The position numbers and the translations under genes were made by a program. Shown piece after piece: positions 1 to 11,261 of a DNA stretch of 64,000 nucleotides. Position 1 is the stretch's first letter. Every line of letters starts with the position of its first letter. Origin of the DNA: Multifurca ochricompacta. Lineage: Eukaryota; Basidiomycota; Agaricomycetes; Russulales; Russulaceae. The notes under the pieces were generated by a model. That model worked only from the letters and a program-made list of their open reading frames with translations. It did no database searches and was not told the DNA's origin. The stretch covers positions 1,922,001 through 1,986,000 of the forward strand of contig WTXG01000001.1 in NCBI GenBank assembly GCA_022496185.1, in the 5' to 3' direction.

Positions 1-339
1 ACGAATTGTTACGTTCCATAAATCGTTGTTGATAAACATTCGGTTCGGAGCTCCTGACGAATCGTGATTTTGCCTCTCTGAGGTGAAGTAAGGGCGGAGT
101 TGCCATTTCCGTGTACAGTGGTGTAATGTAATCACTCACTATCGTATTCATTGCCTGTCGTAATGCTTCGCTCCTCCCCTCATCTACTTATCAGATTCCA
201 AAATAGCACTGCGTTGATTCTTGTCAACCATCAATCGTTAACAACTTATTGTCTGGCGTTCGAGGGTATCAGTGACCGTGCAAGCGCATTTCCTGGTTTG
301 AGTTCACCCCTTGATGCTGCAGAAGGCGTAGCCGGAATG

Positions 340-2112
340 CCAGCGGCTGGGATATATTCACCACCGGGGCGTAGCGCATCTCCCTGACCCCGTCACTTGG
401 CGGTCCACAGGGATCCGTTGACCCTCATCAGCGTGAACGATTAGGAGGGCTCATATTTAGAACCACTCCTTGGCATCCATTGTATGCTGCTGAGCTGTTT
501 CAAGGAATGACCCCGAAAGGCCACCCGTGGGTACAGGTGGACGGCTTGAGCTGCTGCCTGACGTCGCCCCCCGTCTCAGAACATGTGCCCGTTGATGCGC
601 CAACAGCGACTCGTTAAAGGATCTGGCCCAAATCACCTCGAGCTCACACTGTGATCATGAGAAGGGTCGTTACATGCCAGGCATCATTGCGTTGCACTGT
701 CAGTGTCCAGGTTCGTCGTACCCACCAAAGGATACCCGAAAACCACCCGGGTATTTTCGAACATCCTGGAAGGGAAGTGGCGAGCATGCAGGAAATGTGA
801 ACTTGGCACCACGTGCAGTAACCAATGCATCCTTAATACCGAGACCATCATAATGGCCTTTCACTTATGAGACTAACATGAGAAAGAAACTGTCGCCAAG
901 AAATGCCGTTAAGCGTTGAGATGAGTTGGTATCCGCCCCTGGTAGTACTCAGGAGCAATAAACTTTCTTGTTGGGGCTAAGAGTTCTTGCCCAGTTATCC
1001 CTGCAGCAGCGGCGTTGCACAGGTCAGGCAGCCGATAGGCGGAACACGTATTTGCATCTCGGTGTTCACCAAAGACCGATATTCCAATCCTGGAAGCGGA
1101 AAATCAGTGGACACCCACCTAGATTCAGAAAATACTGACCGAAACCGTATTGAAACTTTGTAGTCCACACGGGTTATTGTTATTGTTTGAATATCGGACC
1201 GGGAGACAGCATGGGAATTAGAAATCGGTACAGTGGGGAAGGGGAAGAGATTGATGGGTCGCATAGCACTGTACGTAAACTGCGTCAAAATTGACCGTGT
1301 TCGAAACGGAGCCCGGAGAGGCATCTGGGTGTACGGATTGCGAGACTGCTGAAATATAGTAGCTGCATGACACCGACACTCAGTCGACCTAATTACCAGG
1401 TCTGGAACCTCACGGTTTACTAAACACCCCTTGCGTGGGCGCGAGGCTGATTCATGAAAGCAGCATGCCCGGTGCCTGAACCGCCCTCGATATCAAAGGT
1501 CGACCCTGCAAGGATGGGGCTGATATGAAACCACCGCGTACCCCGAGAATCACGCACTCGTCAATGGCAGACCCAAAGGGTCCTGTCGTACTGTTCCCAC
1601 CAAGAAACAAGTTCCATATGATATCCGCAAAGGTCTGCGCTTGGCTGTAATTGCTGAGCCCTACGCCGCCACCAGCCCCACCAAGACTGAGCATCACAAT
1701 CTGACCCTTCGATTAGCAAACCAGAATTTTTGAAGCGAGAGCCGCGAGATTCGGCAGTGCCGTCCCTGGAAAAGGGACATTGGCGATGGGGTTGCAAACC
1801 TGCGGTGTTATCAGACAAGGCCGGCATTCAGTTAAAGAAAGAGCTCTTACGTTCGTCAGTTTCAGGGACGGGAGCCCCCCTGTGCTGAAGAACGTATTTA
1901 CGAAGGTGATTGAGATGACGTCAATATTATTACCCTGAGCAATCTCCGAGCTCGATGACCAGACTATGTACGGTCGGCATAGGACTGACTTGGCAATAAA
2001 GCCTTTTGGAAATTCGCCATGTTGTCGCCATGAGTGGCGCCGTAAGAGTTCTGGCCCCAATCCGTTCATGCGTTGTTGAGATGAAAAAAAAGTTCAGCAA
2101 TACACGGCGACC
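340..2112 (-). pseudogene. Decayed class III (GH18) chitinase gene with a CBM5-like remnant
   Basis: Pieces of a fungal class III endochitinase can be read in order on the minus strand. WGQNSYGA (about 2030-2068) is the N-terminal strand. NIDVISITFVNTFFSTGGLP follows near 1870-1930, then LSLGGAGGG and FADIIWNLFLGG near 1590-1700. The catalytic VDLDIEGG motif near 1465-1500 is readable only after ignoring one extra T. NTVNFDAVYVQ lies near 1270-1310 and NWARTLSPNKKV near 960-1000. Further downstream (340-500) NGSLWTAK and QGD..PGG resemble a CBM5 chitin-binding module, which basidiomycete class III chitinases often carry; this part is weaker. Breaks include a stop (TAA) where the family has Gln, before SKGQIVMLSLGG, and the inserted T inside the catalytic motif. 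The product would have been a secreted, cell-wall-acting chitinase. Splice sites are partly recognisable, so it is a decayed genomic gene and not a retrocopy. Confidence 0.85.
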
Positions 2113-2124
2113 AAAGGACGACAA

Positions 2125-2840
2125 CCCGTATTAGCATATCACCGTATCGTTGCACAAGGGATTGACACACATTGCAAAGGGATTAATCAGTACGAAATGA
2201 AATATGGAAAAGCACAAAGAGATTCATGGCCCATCTTTGGGTGTTCATGCTAGGTAGCCTTGTGCGGGATTTGACCGGCACTGGGAGCTGGCATAGTTCT
2301 GATACTGAATGCCCCGTAATCCTGAGATGTCCGTGCACCCGATCGTAACTTGCGGTCCAGCAGAGATAACCTCATCGGACGATCCATTCAAGACACGCTC
2401 TGCGAGCCTAGAGAAGTTAAAAAGGGTTATCTTCAGACATGCAGGTTACCCACACGCTCTGGTGGGATGCGTATCGATCCCAACAACAAAGCTGCATGTC
2501 CTCAGAGGGGAAGGAATAAGGTAAGGCTGAGTTGCATGCTTGTTTGGCACATATGGCACAGCCCCAAGTACTCAATCATGTCACGTGTCGTGTGCAAAAA
2601 GCCTTACTTGAAGGCGAATGGTAGATAGACACGAGCAGCTCGCATGTGTACGCCCCACCTGAAATGAAGTTCCGAGAGGTACTGAGATGTCATTACAGCA
2701 TGTCCCAAGTGCCCACAGGGCTGTATCTGATCGAAGCCTGAAAAGACAATTCGGGATAGAATAAGTACACAGTGATTACAGTGAGTGCCGCTGACAACCT
2801 GGACGGGTCCCTATGCAAAACCTAAGAAAAAGAACGACGC
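2125..2840. other. Gene-free stretch
   Basis: I see no conserved coding segment here. Short open frames near 2309-2628 have no recognisable motifs and no plausible introns. This stretch lies between the start of the chitinase relic and the stop codon of the CK2 alpha gene. Confidence 0.5.
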
Positions 2841-2841
2841 T

Positions 2842-4240
2842 CTACACCAGAGATCCTTCATTCTCGTCGATCGTTGAGGAGTTTCTAACTGGGTCTGGAA
2901 TAACACCTTCGGCCTCTTGTCCACAGGCATATAAGAATGATAGCTTACCGAAATAAGGGTGTGCTTGTGCTTCGCGAGCAGTCAGTCGGTCCTGGTGGTC
3001 GTAGCGGAGAAGCTTGTCCAGGAAATCAATAGCCTCGTTTGTAATGTACCGCTGATTCTCAGAAGTGATAAAACGAGTCCACGGTTTTCTCTGATACCTG
3101 AAACAGGGGGTATTTGAGAAAGTGTACTGAACTATAAATTCTATACACACCTTCCTAAGATCTCATCGTATTGTGCATCAAGCTCGATATCATATTTTTC
3201 GAGGTATGCGTATAGCTCGTCCGTTCCTAAGACCTTGGTGATTTTCACAAGTTGGTCGTAGTTGTCATGACCATGGAAAAAGGGCTCCTTTCTGAAAATC
3301 TGTAATTCATACATTGGTGAATTTAAGGGACCAAACAAAGACCCGCGTACCATTGATGCAAACATGCAGCCAAAGCTCCACATATCCAGACTGTAGTCAT
3401 ACTCTTGGAAGTCTACGAGTAACTCTGGTCCTTTAAAGTAGCGCGAGGCAACCCGAACGTTGTATTGAGTCCTCGGATGATAGAACTCAGCCAAACCCCA
3501 ATCTATTAGTCGCAGCTGCGGCGCGCACGAATTACACAGTGGAAGTCCAGCACAATAAGAAGAGCTGTACCTTGCGCCGCTCGTGATCAATCATAACGTT
3601 GTGTGGCTTCACGTCACGATGCATGATGCCTTTGGAATGACAGAAATCTAATGCCTACCAAAATGTCAGTTAATAGACTAGGCTGTGGAACCGGTCAGAT
3701 GTACCTTCAAGAGCTCCAGCATGTAGTATCTAACATCCATGTCACTAAAACGAGGATAGAGGTTCTTAAAGTCGACGTTGTTGACGTATTCGGTAATAAG
3801 ACTAGGAATCTTGGACAACGGATCCCGTACAACGTCGAGCAAAGCAACGATATTTGGTCCACCGGCAAGATTTTGGAGGATTTTGATCTCGCGCTTGATC
3901 TTCTTTTTCTTCACCGGTTTTAAAACCTTGATTATGCACTTTTCGTCGTTTGCAATGTTGATTCCCTCGAAGACCTGACGGAGTTTCAGAGGTATCAAAT
4001 AACATGAGGCAAAAGAGAAACAAACCTCAGAGTACTTTCCACGCCCCACCTTCCGCACGATTTCGTAGTGATCTTGAGATCCCCATTGTACTTGAAGGTT
4101 GTCTGGAAGAGATGGGTTATAGGATACGGTAGAGCCAACAGAACACCACCAAACCCACCGTATTCATGCCATGATGGGCCCAATTTCGCATTCACATCCG
4201 CATAAATACGCGCTACTGAAGTAGCTGCTACACGACCCAT
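2842..4240 (-). CDS. CKA1: Casein kinase 2 catalytic subunit alpha
   Basis: This is the Ser/Thr protein kinase CK2 alpha, an acidophilic, constitutively active kinase of nucleus and cytoplasm. About eight exons can be joined. The ATG at 4240 opens [20 protein letters not shown], then come [18 protein letters not shown] (Gly-rich loop), [19 protein letters not shown] (invariant Lys and the CK2-specific basic cluster), HRDVKPHN (catalytic loop, about 3615-3630), [10 protein letters not shown] (CK2's DWG instead of DFG, about 3500), [14 protein letters not shown] (activation segment) and a C-lobe ending in [17 protein letters not shown]. The introns are about 50 nt with GT...AG ends; the last may be only 33 nt (AAG acceptor), and its exact boundary is uncertain. 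No lesions were seen. It is transcribed divergently from the SET gene 113 bp away. Confidence 0.96.
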
Positions 4241-4353
4241 CGAAAGCCAAGAGAGAAGGGGAGGTAGATGAAAGGTCAGAGATGCATCGTGCAACTGACA
4301 ACTTTGTTCCCGGTGAATAATAATTTGGAAAATTTCTCCCACGCCCCTCAATC
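4241..4353. promoter_or_regulatory. Bidirectional promoter gap between CK2 alpha and SET gene
   Basis: Only 113 bp separate the two divergent start codons (4240 minus, 4354 plus), so both promoters and both 5' leaders must lie here or overlap the neighbouring genes. I see no clear TATA box. Part of the gap (about 4262-4310) is open in frame with the CK2 start, so a longer CK2 N-terminus cannot be excluded. Confidence 0.5.
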
Positions 4354-4904
4354 ATGTCCCGCTCCTGCCCACCGCCGCCGAAAAATTGGCCTAATCATGT
4401 TCAGTACTTGACTGTCCCCCGCTTTCACACCTCCATCTCGACCAATGCCTTGTCGTTTTTGAAAGGAAGTAGTATCGATGGGGTCTCACTACCACCAGCT
4501 CCGCGCTCGCTCGGGGCGATTCGTCTGATTATAGACCCTTCACATCCTGCCCATGGACAACGCGGTTTATTCGCGGCGAAGAAAATTCCTGCCCGGACTC
4601 TCATAATCGAGTATATTGGAGAGGTACACTCCGAGATGCGACCAACATCTAACTACGACATTTCACTTCACCGCTTCCCAATGAAAGTGTTGGGGTGGAC
4701 GCAAGCATCATGGGTAATGAGGCCCGATTCGTGAATGACTACCGTGGCATCCAACCCAAGCCTAACGCTGAATTCGCAGATCGGCGGACAACTGGTGGGG
4801 ACCTCAGAATGGGGATTTGGAGTCTCGCCGAGGGAATAAGAAAGGGTGACGAGATCGTAGTATCATATGGGAAAGCTTGGTGGATGGCTCGGTCATTGTC
4901 TTAA
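4354..4904 (+). CDS. Small single-domain SET protein (one-base frameshift)
   Basis: This is a stand-alone SET-domain protein of about 183 residues, probably a lysine methyltransferase of unknown substrate. The open frame from 4354 gives a proline-rich start. It then gives the SET N-part GQRGLFAAKKIPARTLIIEYIGEV (ring-forming region) and YDISLH. At CCC 4677-4679 the frame breaks. The -1 frame then continues with VGVDASIMGNEARFVND (the S-AdoMet and active-site block N-E-A-R-F-x-N-D) and ends GDEIVVSYGKAWWMARSLS. Adding one C at the CCC run joins both halves without loss. There is no intron between the halves that could explain the shift. The protein lacks the post-SET cysteines. Either the gene is intact and the consensus lacks a base, or it is freshly broken; I favour the first. 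Confidence 0.85.
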
Positions 4905-5876
4905 CTTGGCAAGGGTCCGCGGACGCATTTCGTGGCGACTGGTCATCAGAACATTCGCCGCCGCATTCTTGAGAAGAATTATCTTTACCTTTATCCCCAA
5001 CAGATATTCCATTAGCCGTAAACTTAAAATAAACGATAGACCTGGGAACTGAAATAGAGCGCAGTACGAATCAAGGCATTCATTTGATATCGCAGTGGCA
5101 ATACATCAAGTTCTAGGCTTTTATGTTGTTGTCATGAACGAAAAGGAAGCCTACAGCGTGCGGAGTAATCACTTCACGATTCAGGGTGATAAGTCCTGGC
5201 AGGTGAACGATCGACAATTTACGGAAAGCTGGTGAGTATCGTGCCTCATGTAGCGCGCCGTTTTTAGATAGACAATTCATGTTTTTCGCAATGGCCGACC
5301 GCAAAGACATTGATGAAACGGCGTTCTAAAGCATGCATGAGCAGTTAATGCTCGCTAGGAATGTCATGTTCTGGGCCGTAGGACCGACGAGTTAATGAAT
5401 GAAGAATGAACGATAAGCCCTCATAAAGGGCCAGCGGCGACAAATCGCCAGAAACCGGAGGATAGAGAGCAAATACGATTGTCGGATACTAGACAAGATG
5501 TAAAGATAGAGATGGAACCCAACGACCGCAGCCAGGCGTCCAGATTAATAATTGGACATGAACACTGAAGAAGGGAACGAGAGAACCACAGGGTTATGGG
5601 ATGTGGAATGGGATGTGATGTGGAACGAAGAGGAATTAATCCCGCGCCCGCGGAGGTGAGATGTTGTAGGCAGCAGGCCCTTTGGGTGGAGGGAAGGGAA
5701 GGGAAGGGAAGGGAAAAAATAAATATTATTATATAATACTGTATGTAATTCTAACCGTTACAATTAAATAAATAATATTAAAATATTGATTGACTTGACA
5801 CGTGCGAAACAAATACATACATACAAACGCGACTCACGCGCCTGGGGTCGTCCGTCGTTATCCCATACAGGATACA
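4905..5876. other. Intergenic region with GGGAA repeat and AT-rich block
   Basis: No gene is supported. The 3' part has a purine-rich stretch, five GGGAA units at 5691-5715 and an AT-rich block at about 5716-5790, just before the Mdj1 start. It probably includes the SET 3' UTR and the Mdj1 promoter. Confidence 0.5.
5691..5715. repeat. (GGGAA)5 microsatellite
   Basis: Five perfect tandem copies of GGGAA, in the upstream region of the Mdj1 gene. Confidence 0.9.
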
Positions 5877-7652
5877 ATGTCCCTCCTCCGTTTGTCTTCT
5901 CAAGGGGTTCATTCCTTTATCTCGTATTACTCATGTCCTCGCTCTACAATAAACATTTCGAATATGAGATATTCACTATTCCTTTATCACACACGGTATG
6001 CAAAAGTACCAAATAATCCCAGGGACCAATTCAGCACGGTGATTACCCCTCCCCTGCCCCTTCCCCTTGTTCCCTCACAGAACGGCGTGTCTTTGCAGCG
6101 GTTCTTTCACGTATCTAGGCCATCTCTTGCCCCAAAAGACCCTTATCAAGTTATTGGCGTAAGCAGAGACGCAACTCCCGCTGAAATTAAGAAGGTTTAT
6201 TTTTCCGTGCGTGACCACTTTGCCCTCAGCATTCGCCTTTCGAGTAACCTTAGACCAGCTGGCTCGGAAATATCACCCGGATACAAACCCCGACAAGAAT
6301 GCGCAGGAGAAGTTTGTCGAAATCCAAGAGGCGTATGATGTGTGTCAGTGATCTTAGCACCCGCCGCCTCTGCCCTCACTAGCTCGCACAGATCCTGAAA
6401 GATGAGAAGAAGAGGGCCGCTTTCGATCAATATGGTGCAGCTTCTCAGCAGCCCGGTTTTGACCCCGAAGCGTTCGCACGTAATCCTTTTGGAGGCGGCT
6501 TTGGGTCCGCATTTGGACGTGGTGGGGGGCAATCCGACCTCTTCGATCAACTCTTCGGCGCACTTGGAGGGAGGGGTCATACAGGTGGCTCTTCATTTAC
6601 GCAGAATGTCAGAGGTGCAGATATCGAAGCCAGTGTTGGAGTGAGCTTCATGGAAGCAGCCAAGGGCACCTCGCGGACTATCAAAGTTAACCCAGTCGTC
6701 GACTGCAATACATGTACAGGAACTGGACTCAGAGCAGGCTCTCAACGCTCGAAGTGCCCTACATGTAACGGTTCAGGCACTAGGACATTCGTGATTGATA
6801 GCGGATTCCAGATGGCGAGCACATGCCCGACTTGTCAAGGTGTGGGAACAGTTATACCCCGTGGGCACCACTGTAGGGAATGTGATGGCATCGGTAAGGT
6901 AAGAAGCCGGAAGAGCGTCAAAGTCGATATTCCAGCTGGTTAGTATAATTCTCTCAAGCGCTCATCGCCCGATCACGATGCATCGTAACTACAGGTATTG
7001 AAGACGGAATGACCATTCGAGTTCCCAACGCCGGTGATGCACCAGGTCATGGCAAGGGACCGACCGGTGACCTCCTTGTGCGTGTGAATGTTGCGGCATC
7101 AAAGACATTCAGACGACAAGGTTCTAATGTCTATCACGATGCTCGCATACCTCTTCATATCGCGCTCCTTGGTGGGAGAGCCCGCGTGCCTACTTTGGAC
7201 GGCGACGTGGACGTTCGCGTTCCTGGTGGTACGCAACAAGGCCAAGAGATGGTCCTCAAAAATTGCGGGATTCAGCCCGTTTTCGGTGGAGAAAAGGGTG
7301 ACCTGTTCGTAACTTTTACGGTGCAAATTCCTAGGCAAGTGTGTCACCTCGTTCCTGTTCGGACTGTATTGACAAACCTGTCAGATCACTGACTGATCGT
7401 CAACGAGAAATTTTACAAGAGTACGCTGATGACGTGGAAGGCCGAAGTGTTAAGAAGTCTACGAGGGAATCTCAGGAACCCACAAGCCAGGCTGACGTGA
7501 ACAGGAAGACATTCTCGACGAGTTCAGATCTTAACGCACCGCTCGATCATGACAACGGTACGGCACCCTTTTCTTCTTCAGCCTCCCATCGGACGGACGA
7601 CAATTGGTTGTCCCGTTTGCGGAGAAAAATCCGAGAGTTTACGCAGCGTTGA
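5877..7652 (+). CDS. MDJ1: Mitochondrial DnaJ (Hsp40) chaperone, Mdj1 type
   Basis: This is a type I J-protein that stimulates matrix Hsp70. Six exons assemble. The ATG at 5877 opens a basic, hydroxylated leader (MSLLRLSSQGVHSF) fitting a mitochondrial presequence. A J-domain follows, with DPYQVIGVSRDATPAEIK and the HPD triad in KYHPDTNPDKN. Next comes a G/F-rich linker (PFGGGFGSAFGRGGG). Four zinc-finger repeats CNTCTGTG, CPTCNGSG, CPTCQGVG and CRECDGIG lie at about 6705-6895. A C-terminal substrate-binding domain follows (GDLLVRVNV, RVPTLDGDVDVRVPGG) and then a poorly conserved tail ending FTQR. Intron 4 (6939 to about 6993) is GT...AG. The last intron, starting near 7335, appears to be GC...AG (GCAAGT donor), because the downstream GT donor would create an immediate stop. 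No frame lesions were seen. Confidence 0.95.
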
Positions 7653-7859
7653 ACATGGCGCGATTTTTTATTTGGTTTGGTTTTTCATTTTTCATTTACC
7701 AACCGGCGCTCGCAGGTAACGAAGAGAACAAGACCGACGAGGCCGAATCCGAATCAAGGGCGCGGGAAGAAAAGAGGAGAGCAACGGGGTAGAAATTTAT
7801 TAAAGGTCACCCCATATACACATAATAATATAGTTTTAATAATAATAATAATATAGATA

Positions 7860-7932
7860 GTGAGTGAGTGAGTGAGTGCAGCGTGCAGCGAAGTGAAGTG
7901 AGTAGGAGCAGGAGGAGCAGGAGCAGGAGCAG
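7860..7932. repeat. TGAG and GGAGCA simple repeats
   Basis: A TGAG tract (7860-7878) is followed after a short gap by imperfect GGAGCA units (7904-7932). Both are non-coding and downstream of Mdj1. Confidence 0.85.
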
Positions 7933-8760
7933 ACAGACAGCAATCAGATAGAATCGAATCGTCGAAGAATCGAAATTGAGATTGATTGATGATAATTGTT
8001 GTCAGATAATAAATAAATAAATAAAATATTTTAGTTATAGGTTATGTTATAGTTATAGAAACATGAATTAAATTAAAAAATAATAAATAAAATTAAAATT
8101 CACACTTTGCGCTTTGCCACAAAGCCGCGCCGCGCCGCGCTTGGGTTGCGGGAAGCGGGAATGTCACAAAAGTCGTAAAAATGTAAAAACTGAAATCTGA
8201 AACTTGATACTCACTCTCGACCTTCCCGATCTCACCTCCGGGGAGTAGGCGGCGCGCTGGCTGCCCTGCTGCGTGTTTTCTTACGTCTACTCATAACACC
8301 CATAGAAGCATTCGAAGATCTCAACTTGTGAATCTGCTCTCGACTCCGCTACTAGCGCTACCCTCTCTCTACCATCTCTAGCCAACCACGATTCCAACCG
8401 CCGTCATAGAGGTTGGGTGGGAATATCTAGAGGCAACAGAAAGCTTCTTCCTTTTCTGGGTCTCGATCAGAAGTCCTATAATGCCACCTCGCCGTTAACT
8501 TTTTTTTTTAATTTAGGGACCGTATCCGTCTCTCAGCCCCTTGCTCGGCATTCTCTTTCTCTCAATCAGTGTCCAAAAACCAATTATACTTGCCCTCATT
8601 GGCGTCAGGGAGCCTAAAGTACACCTCTGCACGCATTTGGTCATGGGGATCCTCCTCCGGATTCTTACAATCTTCAATATTCTCCGACTACCTATTTTCC
8701 CTTCAGGACAGGAGTTTAATTCCTACGAGACCAAATCCCAGAGGGATTCATCCCCGTACC

Positions 8761-8767
8761 TATAAAA
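8761..8767 (+). promoter_or_regulatory. TATA-like box of MFS transporter gene
   Basis: TATAAAA lies 94 bp upstream of the proposed ATG (8855), a plausible distance for a fungal core promoter. Only position and motif support it. Confidence 0.4.
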
Positions 8768-8854
8768 TGCTCCATACAGTGAGTATCATCTCCTCAGTCT
8801 TAGAACTGTTTCCCTGAAATTATTCCCCCTCTAACCCATCTACCTTAAGCACCT

Positions 8855-11261
8855 ATGTTCCCCTTTCTCCGCTGGCCATCCCGCTCGGCAGCAAGTGACA
8901 GTGGTTTCTACCGTGGATCTCTGTCGTCGGATGGGAGGTGTGAGGCTGGTTTTCGGTCTCCTACTGCGTCGAGCGCGGCGTCTTCCGCTACCCACCTTCC
9001 CGAAGCCGCAACCAAAAACAAGACACTTCCTTGCTTTGTTGGGGAAAAGCAAGCTGTCAAAAATCTAAATGACCCGCCCTGTTCTCGACCGTTGACCACA
9101 GCGCGGGTCCTGGTGGCGCACATTGGGTAAACCATCTTCCTGAATGATTAAACCTGCCTTCGGCTCGATCTCACTTTTCCACAGTGCAGCCTTAACCCTG
9201 TTCCTCGCAACGACGGATGCAGTACGTAAAACACTTCTGTATTGCTACTCTTACTCACGGGGCGACAGACAATTGTGTCTACATGCCTACCAACCATCAT
9301 AAAGGATTTTGACGGCTCACAATCCGAGTACACCTGGATCGGCGTAGCATATCTGCTCACTCAGACCGCATGTCAACCTCTTTACGGCAGAATATCTGAT
9401 CTCGTCGGGAGGAAGGTGAATAAATTTGATTTAAGCAACTGTCAGCAGCTCATTTTCGCGCCAGTTTGTCCTTTTCTCAAGCATCCTCGTGTTCGCTGTC
9501 GGTTCCTTACTCTGTGGCGCTGCACGGGTGCGTAATTCCTTGAAGATCACCTTCTCATGGTAATATTTTCCCAGGACTTAAAATGGCTCATTGCCGCTCG
9601 TGCATTGTCTGGCATAGGGGGAGGAGGAATAGTATCCTCTGTATGGGTCATCACTTCAGAAATCGTGGATATTCGTGACAGAGCAAAGTGGTCTCAAGCC
9701 TTGAGTGTCACTTGGAGTTGCTCTGCTGTAGCAGGTCCACTGCTCGGTGGTATATTTAGTTGTGAGTTGCACTTTCCTTGATCCGGTCTCCGGTCTCATC
9801 CAAGTTGTCAGCTCAAGGCCCCGCTTTAAGCTGGCGATGGGCTTGTACGTTATAGTTTTCTTCCAGCTCACCGAGATATTTCGTCTGACTCGCATCTCTT
9901 CAGTTTATATCAACCTTCCCATCTGTTGCACGGGTGCTCTTGTCCTGGCATTATCTTTAAACGGAATCAAACTGGCAGTTCCCGAGGGTGCCTCCTGGAA
10001 AGTCTTTCTTCAGAGGTTCGATTTTGTCGGTTTGTGAGTGGAAATGTTTTCTATTCTTGTTCATATCGACTCATAAGGAAGATAGATTCCTATTTATTGT
10101 AGTACTTCTTGCATTATCGTAGGATTCAGCTTTGCGAGTGCTCAAGGCTGTGAGTCCGGATGCCTCTTCCGTGTTGCCCGAGGTCTTATCATGCCGCAAT
10201 CCAGGGACGGCTATTTCAACGCTTACGTTGATCATCGTCGGGTCCCTCATGTTAATCTTAGCTGGCGTCCATGAGGTTCGGACAACACGCGATGCGTTGT
10301 TTCCTCACGCAATTTTCAATAATTCCAATATCAGTATGTTCACAGCTCCCATCTTGGGTGCTTCTTTCTCTGATGAGCTCCCAGTTATTCTTCTCATTGT
10401 CAGTCTCCTTCACAACGTGGCTTTCAACTCTGGAACATTCTATCTAGCTTTATACTTCCAGGTATGTATTAGCGCTCGTCACGCCTGCTCTTCAGAACAT
10501 TGGATTTTATTCCATACCCTAGACTGTCAATGTGTCGACTTCAACACTTCGCTCTGGACTCATGATCCTTCCCTACTCCTTAGGGTCTTCTCTGGCATCG
10601 ATGCCGGTCGCTTGGCTTCTAGGAGCTATTCAGAGACGCGCCCACAACACCGTTGGCCAAAAATGGGTCATCTCTGTGGGGTTGTTCATCTCTACAATAG
10701 GATTTGGTGAGTGTGATGATCGTGGTTGTCGACTCGTTCCTACTGGGACTGGTTAATCCTTTTCACAGCGCTCTTGTGCCTCCTCGGTGAAAATACACGA
10801 GTTCTGATGCAAACATTTCTCCCACTGTTGGGAGGCTTCGGCATTGGGATGCTGTTCCACGCGCCGTATCAAGCTTTTACGAGCGCCCTATCTCCAAAGG
10901 AACTGGCGGCTGGGACTAGTGCATTCTTCCTTGTCCGTTTCACAGGTGCAACTGTTGGCTTGGCATGTATCATATTATTCACGTGTATCCCCTTTGAGTT
11001 GACATGCCCCTGTTCTCAGTCCATCGCGGGTGCGATCTATCAAGGCAGTATATCCCGTAATGTTCTGCATGGATCGTCCCACCAAGTTCCCAACGTCGTA
11101 AGCGCAATACGAGTACGTGATCACCAAGATGCCGCACGGTATTTAGCTATACTTAACTCCACTTCTCACACACGTAGGACGTTTGGACCATGTGCGCACC
11201 TTGCTTAGGAAGCGCTTTACTTGTCCGTCATTCTCGTAATTTGCGACAAAGTGGTTCCTGA
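8855..11261 (+). CDS. MFS transporter, DHA2 family (14-TM drug/H+ antiporter type)
   Basis: This is a plasma- or vacuolar-membrane proton-coupled exporter of the DHA2 group. About 13 exons join into one frame. A polar N-terminus leads into TM1 VLVAHIGAALTLFLATTDA, then TIVSTCLPTIIKDF (the D-x-T-I-V motif), GRISDLVGRK (motif A between TM2 and TM3), ALSGIGGGGI, SWRWAFYINLPI (conserved between TM6 and TM7), a long hydrophobic middle, LRSGLMILPYSLGSS, and LSPKELAAGTSAFFLVRFTGATVGL. It ends with a short cytosolic tail, RHSRNLRQSGS, at 11261. One intron near 10963 fits only as GC...AG (GCATGT donor). The start at 8855 is the first ATG in the frame; an upstream mini-exon cannot be excluded. The substrate cannot be told. 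There are no biosynthetic neighbours. Confidence 0.9.

Larger units (their letters stand above)
7653..8854. other. Intergenic region with several simple repeats and MFS promoter
   Basis: No gene is supported. It holds a TGAG tract (7860-7878), GGAGCA units (7904-7932), an AAAT tract (8011-8025) and a GCCGC-rich patch near 8125-8142. From about 8400 the sequence becomes pyrimidine-rich and leads to a TATA-like element at 8761. Confidence 0.5.

Noticed and set aside
1713..2069. Stretch first read as a class II peroxidase C-terminus
   Set aside because: FVNTFFSTGGLPS and the neighbouring LSLGGAGGG and FLGG blocks identify a GH18 class III chitinase instead.
4620..4690. Intron as an explanation for the SET frame break
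   Set aside because: A GT at 4623 with an AG before GTGTTGGGG would remove GEVHSEMRPTSNYDISLH, which is part of the SET core, so splicing is not the cause.
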